DNA of 10,889 bases, from contig JAKAMD010000086.1 of assembly GCA_021823875.1 (NCBI GenBank), positions 1-10,889 of the forward strand, given 5' to 3'. Positions 1 through 6,660 of this stretch are shown here, one piece after another. Origin of the DNA: Pseudomonadota bacterium (GTDB lineage: Bacteria > Pseudomonadota > Alphaproteobacteria > Rhizobiales > Xanthobacteraceae). The position numbers and the translations under genes are program-made. How positions within the stretch are numbered: the first letter of the stretch is position 1; each line of letters begins with the position of its first letter. The notes below the pieces were generated by a model that had not been told where the DNA came from, made no database searches, and saw only the letters and a program-made list of their open reading frames with translations.

Positions 1-1
1 T

Positions 2-523
2 TACGACGCGCTCAGCACTATGCATCTCGGCAAGAAGCTGCTGCAGGCCGCCGGCATCAATCCGGACCGGCTGCGGCTCGAATGGGTGTCGGCCTCGCAA
101 GGCAACCGTTATGCCGAGGTGGTGACCGATTTCACCCATCAGCTCAAGGAACTGGGTCCGCTCGGCGTCGGCGAGGGCATGGACAAGAGCGCGCTCGCGC
201 TCAAGCTGGAGGCGATCCGCAAGCTCTTGCCCTACGTCAAGCTGGTGGAACGCGAGAAGTTGCGCGTGCGCTTCGAGGACAAGGCTGCCTATGAGAAATT
301 CTTCGCCAGCGACGAGTTGAAAGCGCTGTTCGACGATCTGATCGCCGACAAGCTCGCCATCAGCCAGATCATGGCGCTGCTGGAGGAACAGGCCTGTTCG
401 GTCGGCGAGATTGCCGACCGCCTCGGCATGAACCGCTCCGATGTCTCGAAGCATCTCGGCGATTCGACGCGGCAGCGGCTGATCCGATTCGACGACAGCC
501 AGAATCGCTACGCGCTTGCGTAA
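2..523 (+). CDS. MvhD/FlpD-type hydrogenase iron-sulfur subunit with C-terminal winged-helix-like tail (5' partial)
   Basis: The frame is open to the left edge (YDALST precedes the first Met at 20), so that Met is internal and the gene starts outside the window. The visible start, with LRLEWVSASQG, a Y/F-AEVV segment and KELGPLG, is the C-terminal part of the MvhD/FlpD family. These are small Fe-S proteins that pass electrons between hydrogenase or dehydrogenase modules and HdrA-like flavoproteins; the family's cysteines would lie upstream. The frame then continues about 115 residues beyond the usual MvhD end. The last ~55 residues look like a winged helix: SVGEIADRLGMNRSDVSKHL reads as a helix-turn-helix, followed by a short wing-like RFDDSQNRYAL end. 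Family assignment is good. The tail could be a DNA-binding domain or only a structural wHTH used for protein contact. An HdrA-type partner upstream is inferred. Confidence 0.75.
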   Translation, partial: YDALSTMHLGKKLLQAAGINPDRLRLEWVSASQGNRYAEVVTDFTHQLKELGPLGVGEGMDKSALALKLEAIRKLLPYVKLVEREKLRVRFEDKAAYEKFFASDELKALFDDLIADKLAISQIMALLEEQACSVGEIADRLGMNRSDVSKHLGDSTRQRLIRFDDSQNRYALA

Positions 524-554
524 GCGGTGCGTTGGGCTGGGTAAGGCTTTCGGC

Positions 555-1004
555 TCAGTGGAACGGCACGTTGAGCCAGATTTGGCCGCCATAGGCGTGC
601 AGTGACGAGTCGCCGATGCCGTCATAGGTGCCGACGATACGCACCGACAGGCCGCCCGCCTTGTACGCCATGACGCCCGCTTGCGCCCGGGCATGAAGCG
701 CGTTGCCGCTCACCAGGGTGCCGTCGAGCGCCGCCACTTCCGGCCGTTCGAAGTCCCATTGGCCCGTGAGCGCGACCAGCGGCTCATAACGGGTGCCATC
801 CGTGCCGGTGAAGCGGTAGGCGATTTCCGGTCCGAAGGACAGGCGGCCGAGCGACACGGTTTGGCTTGGGATCGGCACGCCCAGCGTATCGGTATAGTTG
901 CGCTGGTGCTCCTGGATGTAATCAACGGCCACGCTCGGCGTCAGCCGGAAATGCAAAGACAGCATTTGCGACGGAGGGGTTCCCTTAAAGTGCTTCTCGC
1001 CCAA
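555..1004 (-). pseudogene. Autotransporter outer-membrane beta-barrel, C-terminal remnant
   Basis: The roughly 150 residues resemble the end of an autotransporter translocation barrel. They have alternating polar/hydrophobic strands, SLGRLSFGPEIAYRF, a GTYDGIG turn, and a terminal strand HAYGGQIWLNVPFH with an aromatic near the C-terminus, as used for BAM-dependent insertion. A full barrel is about 250-300 residues and follows a long passenger; both the passenger and the first barrel strands are missing. The only upstream start is a TTG at 1004 with no signal peptide. The frame is open to 1034 and then stops. A terminator for the upstream minus-strand gene lies just before it, so it is probably not transcribed from there. 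It is most simply a decayed 3' end left by a deletion. A short expressed protein is possible but unlikely, because without export it could not reach the outer membrane. Confidence 0.65.
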
Positions 1005-1018
1005 ATTTGCCGAAGGAG

Positions 1019-1056
1019 AAAAATGCCCCCCGACTCAAGTGAATCGGGGAGGCATT
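1019..1056 (-). terminator. Rho-independent terminator of the small secreted-protein gene
   Basis: On the minus strand, arm AATGCCTCCCCGA (1056-1044) pairs with TCGGGGGGCATT (1033-1022) with one bulged base and a 10-nt loop. The stem is GC-rich and runs directly into five T (1023-1019). It lies 36 bp past the stop of the gene at 1092-1364. There is no T tract after the stem on the plus strand, so it should act in one direction only. Confidence 0.7.
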
Positions 1057-1091
1057 CGCGTTCAACACGGGGGGTCTAACGTGGGCCGAGA

Positions 1092-1364
1092 TCAGCGGCC
1101 GCCGCCACCACCGCCGCCGCCGTCACCACCGCCGCCAAAATCGGCCAAAATGTCTCGTTGGTCACGCTGTGAGATGGCGCGCGGATAGGGGCCATCGGAA
1201 GCACATCGGTCCCACCAACCATTGCCTTTGGAGTCGGTGTAGACCCAGCAATATTGGCCGCGCTTGATCGGGTCCCCTGGCGCATGCGATCCGGGATTGC
1301 CGGCGTATGCGTTTGTGACGGCGGTGAGAGCGATCAGTCCTGTCAACAAAGCAGCGGTTTTCAT
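1092..1364 (-). CDS. Small secreted Gly-rich protein, function unknown
   Basis: This 90-residue protein starts with a clear Sec signal peptide: MKTAALL, a hydrophobic stretch, then cleavage after NAYA near residue 21. The mature part is about 69 residues. It has two cysteines (C39, C54) that could form a disulfide, a Trp/Tyr-rich core around CWVYTDSKGNGWWDRC, and a tail that is almost all glycine from residue 77 on. The start is supported by a strong ribosome binding site (AAGGAGAG) 6-7 nt upstream of the ATG, and a terminator hairpin follows the stop. It therefore looks like a complete single-gene transcription unit. Small exported proteins with a similar C-W...GYGYW-C pattern are, from memory, common and uncharacterised in Bradyrhizobium relatives. 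No function can be assigned. The Gly tract is written with GGC/GGT codons and may vary in length between strains. Confidence 0.75.
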   Translation of the reverse strand: MKTAALLTGLIALTAVTNAYAGNPGSHAPGDPIKRGQYCWVYTDSKGNGWWDRCASDGPYPRAISQRDQRDILADFGGGGDGGGGGGGGR

Positions 1365-1789
1365 GGTGACTCTCCTTGGAAGCTATGGGGCCTGAACGGG
1401 GAGAGCGGTTCCTTGTGTTCAGCGCTCTCTCGCTGTTGGGTGCCGCGGGACCGCGTTTCGGTTCAACGGCTGGCGCGATAAAATGTTGTAGCCGCCGGCC
1501 GCGTCACGGGGCCGGCAGCGCCCTTGTGCGTATCCCCGCGCCCGCTTGCCCATGCTGCTGAAAAAAAAGAACAATTGGCCCGTAAGACCCTGGCGGACCC
1601 CGGGGGCCCCGTGACAGCCTCGGTCAAGACATTCGGTTTGAACCTCGGCCTTGCCTCTAGCCATTTATCTAATATTTACGCCCCAAATTCCGGCGCCGGC
1701 TCTAGGCTCGCGGCGCGGACACGATCCTTCCGCGAAAAACGAACAAAGCCCGCGCGCCCCGCGCGTGGCCACCCGGGAGAGTCTCGCTC
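1365..1789. other. Gene-free intergenic region between divergent genes
   Basis: No convincing gene was found in these 425 bp. The region must hold the promoters for the minus-strand secreted-protein gene and the plus-strand binding-protein gene. It contains an 11-bp inverted repeat (1503-1513 and 1605-1615), overlapping palindromes CCCCGGGG/GGGGCCCC (1598-1610), an A8 run near 1561, and one AT-rich patch at 1664-1677 that resembles a -10 region. A TTGAAC at 1638-1643 is too far from that patch for a standard sigma-70 spacing, so no promoter is called. Confidence 0.6.
1503..1615. repeat. 11-bp inverted repeat GTCACGGGGCC, arms 91 nt apart
   Basis: GTCACGGGGCC at 1503-1513 is exactly reverse-complemented as GGCCCCGTGAC at 1605-1615. 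The right arm is embedded in a CCCC-GGGGG-CCCC block that can pair with itself in two ways. In GC-rich DNA an 11-bp match over about 100 bp can arise by chance, so function (operator, structure or mobile-element scar) is unproven. Confidence 0.4.
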
Positions 1790-2764
1790 ATGCCAAGGTT
1801 CCATGTTCTCGCGTTGCGCGCCGCGCTCGCCGTCGCCTGCCTCTTGCCGTTTGCCACCGCTCATGCCGCCGACTACCCGACGCGGCCGGTACGCATCATC
1901 GTGGCCTACCCGCCCGGTGGCGCCACCGACATTCTGGCGCGCTTGTTCGGCGCCTGGTTCAGCCAGAAGCTCGGCCAGCAATTCTTCATCGAGAACCGCC
2001 CCGGCGCCGGCAACAACATCGGCACCGATGTGGCGATCAAGGCGGCGCCGGATGGCTACACGCTGTTACTGGCCAACCCGGCCAACACCATCAATGCCAG
2101 CCTCTATAAGCATCTGACCTTCAATTTCCTGCATGACACCGTGCCGATCGGCAATTTCGTGCGCGTGCCCAATGTGATGGAGGTCAATCCGGCGGTGCCG
2201 GCCAAGACAGTCGCCGAGTTCATCGCTTATGCCAAAGCCAATCCCGGCAAGGTCAACATGGCTTCTTCCGGCAACGGCACCTCGATCCATCTCTCGGGCA
2301 TGTTGTTCATGAACATGACCGGCGTGCGAATGCAGCACATTCCTTACAAGGGCTCGGCGCCCGCCGTAGTCGATCTGCTTGCTGGCCAGGTGCAAGTGAT
2401 GTTCGACAATCTGCCGTCCTCGATCGGCCACATCCGGGCCGGCAAATTGCGCGCGCTCGCCGTGACCACGGCGGTGCGCTCGCCGGAATTGCCGGACGTG
2501 CCGACTGTCGGCGATACCGTACCGGGATATGAAGCGAGCGCCTTTTTCGGTCTGGTCGCGCCCAAGGGAACGCCGCGCGCGGTCGTCGACAAACTCAACG
2601 CCCTGATCAACGAAGGTCTCAAAGACCCCGGCATCCGGGCGAAGCTCAAGAAGCTCGGCGGCATTCCGATGCCGGGCACGCCGGAAGACTTCGGCAAGAT
2701 GCTGGCCGACGAAACCGCCAAGTGGGAGAAGGTGGTCCACGCCGCCAACCTGTCGATCGAGTAG
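1790..2764 (+). CDS. TctC/Bug-family periplasmic substrate-binding protein
   Basis: This 324-residue protein has the normal length for the tripartite tricarboxylate transporter receptor family (TctC, Bug proteins), which bind carboxylates in the periplasm and deliver them to TctA/TctB. A signal peptide ends after THA (residue 26). The mature protein opens with the family hallmark DYPTRPVRIIVAYPPGGATD (28-47). It continues with IENRPGAGNN (67-76), SSGNGTS, HIPYKGSAP and MFDNLPSSIGHIRAGKLRALAV. D47 and the PPGG loop belong to the usual ligand site. GGGAGAG at 1775-1781 is the ribosome binding site. No tctA or tctB lies in the window, so it is an orphan receptor here, common in Hyphomicrobiales and Bordetella. 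It sits upstream of transporter debris and a sugar-acid dehydratase, so a sugar acid or related carboxylate is the likely ligand, but this is inference. Confidence 0.93.
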   Translation: MPRFHVLALRAALAVACLLPFATAHAADYPTRPVRIIVAYPPGGATDILARLFGAWFSQKLGQQFFIENRPGAGNNIGTDVAIKAAPDGYTLLLANPANTINASLYKHLTFNFLHDTVPIGNFVRVPNVMEVNPAVPAKTVAEFIAYAKANPGKVNMASSGNGTSIHLSGMLFMNMTGVRMQHIPYKGSAPAVVDLLAGQVQVMFDNLPSSIGHIRAGKLRALAVTTAVRSPELPDVPTVGDTVPGYEASAFFGLVAPKGTPRAVVDKLNALINEGLKDPGIRAKLKKLGGIPMPGTPEDFGKMLADETAKWEKVVHAANLSIE

Positions 2765-2911
2765 CAGACAGGGTGCAGTTCTCTGAAGCCGCCGTCCGTT
2801 CGGGTCCCGGTGCTCTTGTGCCCAGGCCCCGGACGCGCATACGCTTGTTCCCTTGAAAACAAGGATCGCCGTAGGGGGGCGGTCCAAAGCCCACGCACAC
2901 GCAAGCGCCGG

Positions 2912-3393
2912 GTATTGGAGGAGAATTTCCAAGCTAGCCTGCCCGGCGCCGGCATCGCCAACGCGCGCGGTGTTGACGAGGCCAAGGCCGACATCGGCTT
3001 CGGCAACGCCATCTCTACCGTCGACGGCATCAACGGCCATAAGCCGTTCCCCAAGAAGCTGACCAATGTCTGCAACATCGCCACGCTCTATCCGCAATAT
3101 TACCAGCTCGTGGTGCTGGCCGACGCTGGCGTCAATTCGATCAAGGACCTCAAGGGAAAGGCGGTCACCATCCAGCAGCGCGGCAATACCGGCGAGCTGA
3201 TCACCCGGCAGATTCTCGAGGTCCGCGGCATCAAATACAGCGACGTCAAGGTGAGTTTCGTCGGCTAATCCGACTCGGTGAAGCAGATGAAGGACGGCCA
3301 TGCGGTGGCCTTACGCTGGTGACGGTCAAGAAGGACAGCGGTCCGGGCATGACCGGCGATGTGAAGGTGATCGGCTACGCCAGCCACATCTTC
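2912..3393 (+). pseudogene. TAXI-family TRAP transporter solute receptor, decayed
   Basis: Homology to TAXI receptors starts at VLEENFQASLPGAG (2912) without the signal peptide and first ~50 residues. It then runs through ADIGFGNAIS, NIATLYPQYYQLVV, SIKDLKGKAVTIQQ and YSDVKVSFVG. A TAA stop (3266-3268) interrupts it; a single G-to-T change of GAA would explain it, because the same frame continues SDSVKQMKDGHA. At 3310-3312 the frame shifts: restoring one T turns the text into AFTLVTVKKD and joins the next frame, which continues GMTGDVKVIGYASHIF. About 45 residues normally found between these last two blocks seem to be missing, so an internal deletion is likely. Intact TAXI receptors are about 320 residues. 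Base composition matches the neighbours, so this is decay in place rather than foreign DNA. The 147 bp between the upstream stop and 2912 hold nothing recognisable. Confidence 0.8.
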
Positions 3394-3402
3394 TCCGTCG
3401 AC

Positions 3403-3991
3403 GACCTCTATCTGACCGACAAGATCATGGTCGTGCTGCTCTTGGAGGCGGTGCGCCCGCGTGCTCGGCTGGGCGCTGCCGATCACCGCGCTCGTCTTCC
3501 TGGTCTACGGGCCGTTCATCGTCAAGCTCGGCGTCATTGTGTCGGCCGCGCACATGTTCGCGTTCAATTTCGCCTTTCTGCCGGCGATTACGCCGCTGGT
3601 CGCGCTCGCCGTCTTCGCCACCTGCGGTATCGCCAAATCGGGTCTGTGGTCGACCGGCTGGGCGGCGATGAAGATCGGCGCCACCGGCTTCATCTTGCCC
3701 TACATACTCGTCTCCTCGCCGTCACGCTTGATGATCTGTGACTGGCCCTCCATCGTCTCCAGCTGCACCACCGCCGTGATCGGCGTGGTGCCGTTCGCCG
3801 GCGGCTTGCACGGCTATCTCATCACTGCGACCAATGCCTGGCAGCGCCCGATGTTGATTGTCGACGGCCTCTTGCTAATTAAGCCGGGTTTTGAGAGTGA
3901 TATTGTGGGAGCTGTCTTGGCCGCTGTCGTGATCGTGACCCAGATCATGGCCAAGCGCGCCATCCTCGAGCCCGGAATCGCCGTGAAATGA
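3403..3991 (+). pseudogene. TRAP transporter fused permease (4TM/12TM type), decayed
   Basis: The first recognisable piece, DDLYLTDKIMVVLLLEAV (from 3403), joins after a frameshift at 3454-3460 to LGWALPITALVFLVYGPF. Removing one C there gives an LLLEAVRRVLGWALP run typical of fused TRAP permeases. The sequence then jumps to IVKLGVIVSAAHMFAFNFAF and ITPLVALAVF, which belong to the C-terminal part, so most of the ~12-TM core is deleted. The end is well preserved: TGWAAMKIGATGFILPYI, AGGLHGYLIT and GLLLIKPGF. Family members are about 640-880 residues; fewer than 200 codons remain. From a GTG at 3461 there is still an open frame of 176 codons that could be translated as a membrane fragment. Its TGA stop overlaps the ATG of the dehydratase gene, preserving translational coupling. 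Confidence 0.8.
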
Positions 3992-5715
3992 GCAAACGTA
4001 AATCGCCTCAAGAGCTGCGCAGCCATCGCTGGCTGGGCGTCAGCGACCTGCGCGCATTCGGCCATCGCTCGCGCCTGCGCCAGGGCGGCTACGACGCCGC
4101 CGATTTCGCCGGCAAGCCGGTGATCGGCATCATCAATACCTGGAGCGACATCAATTTCTGCCACACGCATCTGCGTGCGCGTGCCGAGGACGTGAAGCGC
4201 GGCATCCTGCAGGCCGGCGGTTTTCCGATCGAACTGCCGGCCATGTCGCTGTCGGAACCGTTCGTGAAGCCCTCGACCATGCTTTATCGCAACCTGCTGG
4301 CGATGGAAACCGAAGAGCTGCTGCGCAGCCATCCGGTCGACGGCGCGGTGTTGATGGGCGGCTGCGACAAGACTACGCCCGGTCTGATCATGGGCGCGAT
4401 CAGCATGGGCATCCCGGCAATCTATGTGCCGGCCGGCCCGATGCTGCGCGGCAATTGGCACGGCGAGGTGCTCGGCTCCGGCTCTGACGCCTGGAAATAT
4501 TGGGACGAGAAGCGCGCCGGCCGCATCGGCGAAGAACAATGGCAGGAGATCGAGGGCGGCATCGCGCGCTCCTACGGCACCTGCATGGTGATGGGCACGG
4601 CGGCGACCATGATGGCGATCGCCGAAGCGGTGGGCATGACGCTGCCCGGCGCCTCGTCGATCCCTGCCGCCGACTCCGGCCATCCGCGCATGTGCGCGCA
4701 AGCCGGCCGCCGCATCGTCAACATGGTGTGGGAGGATCTGACGCCGCAGAAGATCCTCACGTCTGCAGCCTTCGACAACGCCATCCGCGTGCACATGGCG
4801 ATGGGCGGCTCGACCAATGCCATCATCCATGTGGTGGCGATGGCGCGTCGCGCCGGCCTGCCGATGGACATGAAGCGCTTCGACGACATCTCGCGTCAAA
4901 TCCCAGTACTCGCCAATATCCGGCCGTCCGGCGATCTGCTGATGGAGGACTTCTTCTATGCCGGCGGTCTGCGCGCGCTGATGGCCGAGCTTGCGCATAC
5001 GCTCGATCTCTCTTGTCTCACCGTCACCGGCAAGACCGTCGGGGACAACATCGCTGGCGCCGAAGTCTACAAGCCCGATGTCATTCGTCCGTTCAACAAT
5101 CCGGTGTCTAGCGCGGAAGCGACCGCGGTGCTCACCGGCAATCTGGCGCCGAATGGCTGCGTGATGAAGCCGTCGGCCGCCGATCCGCGTCTGCTGCGCC
5201 ATCGCGGGCCGGCACTGGTGTTCGAGGATTACAACGAGATGGCCAGCCAGATTGAGCGCGACGATCTCGACGTCACGCCCGATCATGTCTTGGTGCTGAA
5301 GAACGGCGGCCCCAAAGGTGGTCCGGGCATGCCGGAATGGGGACAGCTGCCGATCCCGACCAAGCTGTTGAAGATAGGCGTGAAGGACATGCTACGCATT
5401 TCCGATGCGCGCATGAGTGGCACCAGCTACGGCGCCTGCATTCTGCATGTAGCACCGGAGAGTTTCGTCGGCGGTCCGCTCGCTTTGGTGCGGACAGGCG
5501 ACGAGATCGAAGTTGATGTTCCGGCGCGACGCATTCATCTGCAAGTGTCGGACGAAGAACTGGCGCGCCGCCGAGCCGCATGGGCGCCGCCGGCGCCGCG
5601 CTATCCGCGCGGTTATGGCGCGCTCTATTCGCAGCATATCGGTCAGGCGGACGAAGGCTGCGATTTCGATTTCCTGGCGCCGCTTGGGGCCATTCCCGAG
5701 CCGGAAATTCATTAA
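3988..5715 (+). CDS. IlvD/Edd-family sugar-acid dehydratase (L-arabinonate/galactonate type)
   Basis: This 575-residue enzyme has the full length of the IlvD/Edd family and closely follows my memory of the Rhizobium L-arabinonate dehydratase. These cytoplasmic enzymes remove water from sugar acids to give 2-keto-3-deoxy acids, using a [2Fe-2S] cluster and Mg2+. The three cluster cysteines are present: C58 (NFCHTHL), C126 (GGCDKTTP) and C199 (SYGTCMVMGTA). Also present are D127/K128 (the lysine carbamylated in characterised relatives), E90, and the catalytic Ser in SDARMSGTSYG (about S477). The motifs GGSTNAIIH and LKNGGPKGGPGMPE are intact, so it looks functional. Three cysteines rather than a [4Fe-4S] pattern and the R-S-x-x-W N-terminus favour a pentonate/hexonate substrate over dihydroxy-acid dehydratase (IlvD). 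The start overlaps the upstream remnant by ATGA, and no strong ribosome binding site is seen, so expression may depend on translation of the dead permease frame. The exact substrate is uncertain. Confidence 0.92.
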   Translation: MSKRKSPQELRSHRWLGVSDLRAFGHRSRLRQGGYDAADFAGKPVIGIINTWSDINFCHTHLRARAEDVKRGILQAGGFPIELPAMSLSEPFVKPSTMLYRNLLAMETEELLRSHPVDGAVLMGGCDKTTPGLIMGAISMGIPAIYVPAGPMLRGNWHGEVLGSGSDAWKYWDEKRAGRIGEEQWQEIEGGIARSYGTCMVMGTAATMMAIAEAVGMTLPGASSIPAADSGHPRMCAQAGRRIVNMVWEDLTPQKILTSAAFDNAIRVHMAMGGSTNAIIHVVAMARRAGLPMDMKRFDDISRQIPVLANIRPSGDLLMEDFFYAGGLRALMAELAHTLDLSCLTVTGKTVGDNIAGAEVYKPDVIRPFNNPVSSAEATAVLTGNLAPNGCVMKPSAADPRLLRHRGPALVFEDYNEMASQIERDDLDVTPDHVLVLKNGGPKGGPGMPEWGQLPIPTKLLKIGVKDMLRISDARMSGTSYGACILHVAPESFVGGPLALVRTGDEIEVDVPARRIHLQVSDEELARRRAAWAPPAPRYPRGYGALYSQHIGQADEGCDFDFLAPLGAIPEPEIH

Positions 5716-5838
5716 CTTCGGTATTCTTAAACCACTCGTACGTAAATTTTTCACCACCGCGATCAATGGTGCGCGGCATTTAACATCTATTTGACGTAGC
5801 TCAACTATCGGTGGCGCCTGCATTGTCAGGATTACACC

Positions 5839-6660
5839 ATGTGCAACATCCTGCGTTCAAGGTTTGCAATCGCGGCGCTGGTCGCTGCACTGCTGATGAT
5901 TGTGAACGCGGCCACGGCTGCCACGCTGCGTTTTGGCGGTACCGGCAGTTCGCTCGGAATGCTGCGGCAAGTCGGTGCCGAATTCACGTCGGCCTCCGGT
6001 GTCGCGATCGAGGTCGTTTCCAGTCTCGGCAGTTCGGGCGCGCTGCACGCACTCGCCGACGGCAAGCTCGATCTAGTGGTATCGGCGCGACCCTTGAAGC
6101 CCAACGAAACCGCCGCCGGTCTGCGCCCGGTTCTGGTCTTGCGGACGCCCTTTGTGCTGGCTACCTCGCATGCGCAGCCGCAGCAACTGCGGGCCAGCGA
6201 TCTGCCTCAGATATTCAGCGTCGACAGCCCGCGTTGGCCCGACGGCAAGCCGATCCGAATCATCCTTCGTCCGGAAAGCGAGACCGACACGACGCTGTTG
6301 GGGAATTTCTATCCCGGCATGGCGAAGGCAATCGAATCCGCGCGACACCGTCCCGAAATTCCGATTGCCGCGACCGACCAGGACAATGTCGCTTTGGCAG
6401 CGCGCATATCGGATTCGCTGACGGGAGCGACCCTCACCCAGCTCATGACCGAGCATAGCCATTTGCAGGTCATCGCGATCGACGGCACCGAGCCGACGTT
6501 CGCCAATTTCGAAAGCGGCGCCTATCGCTACACCAAGAAGCTCTATTTCGCTCTCGGCAGCAAGAGCGCGCCGGGGGCGGAACGGTTCGTCTCCTTCTTG
6601 CAATCGCCGCCAGGCGTCAAGGCATTGCGGGCGGCGGCGATTCTTCCGGATAAACCCTGA
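5839..6660 (+). CDS. PstS-like periplasmic substrate-binding protein paired with a GGDEF-EAL protein
   Basis: The 273-residue product has a signal peptide (MCNILRSRFAIAALVAALL, cleavage near ATA, residue 27). The mature protein resembles PBP_like/PstS-type phosphate-binding proteins: LRFGGTGSSLGML (30-42), SSLGSSGALHALADGKLD, PFVLATSHAQP, and a late YFALGSKSAPGAERFVSFLQ with SPPGVKALRAA as in the PstS C-terminal lobe. AGGA at 5828-5831 supports the ATG. The 123-bp upstream gap is AT-rich at 5716-5800 and probably carries the promoter; TTGACG (5791) is a possible -35, but no clear -10 was seen. No ABC permease or ATPase genes follow. Instead the stop overlaps the start of a membrane GGDEF-EAL gene (TGATG). 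It therefore probably serves as the ligand-sensing subunit of that enzyme rather than in uptake. The ligand (phosphate, another oxyanion or something else) is unknown. Confidence 0.8.
   Translation: MCNILRSRFAIAALVAALLMIVNAATAATLRFGGTGSSLGMLRQVGAEFTSASGVAIEVVSSLGSSGALHALADGKLDLVVSARPLKPNETAAGLRPVLVLRTPFVLATSHAQPQQLRASDLPQIFSVDSPRWPDGKPIRIILRPESETDTTLLGNFYPGMAKAIESARHRPEIPIAATDQDNVALAARISDSLTGATLTQLMTEHSHLQVIAIDGTEPTFANFESGAYRYTKKLYFALGSKSAPGAERFVSFLQSPPGVKALRAAAILPDKP

Noticed and set aside
1561..1568. A8 run as a terminator T tract on the minus strand
   Set aside because: No stable hairpin lies directly before it on that strand, and no minus-strand gene ends there.
2851..2864. CCTTGAAAACAAGG hairpin as terminator of the TctC gene
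   Set aside because: The stem is only 5 bp and no T tract follows.
2066..3301. 411-codon minus-strand open frame
   Set aside because: It lies opposite the TctC gene and the TAXI remnant, which show clear family motifs. The antisense protein has no recognisable domain, and long antisense frames are common in GC-rich DNA.
3814..5286. 490-codon minus-strand open frame
   Set aside because: It is opposite the dehydratase, whose catalytic motifs are intact. The antisense product is rich in His, Arg and Ala with no family resemblance, typical of a shadow frame.
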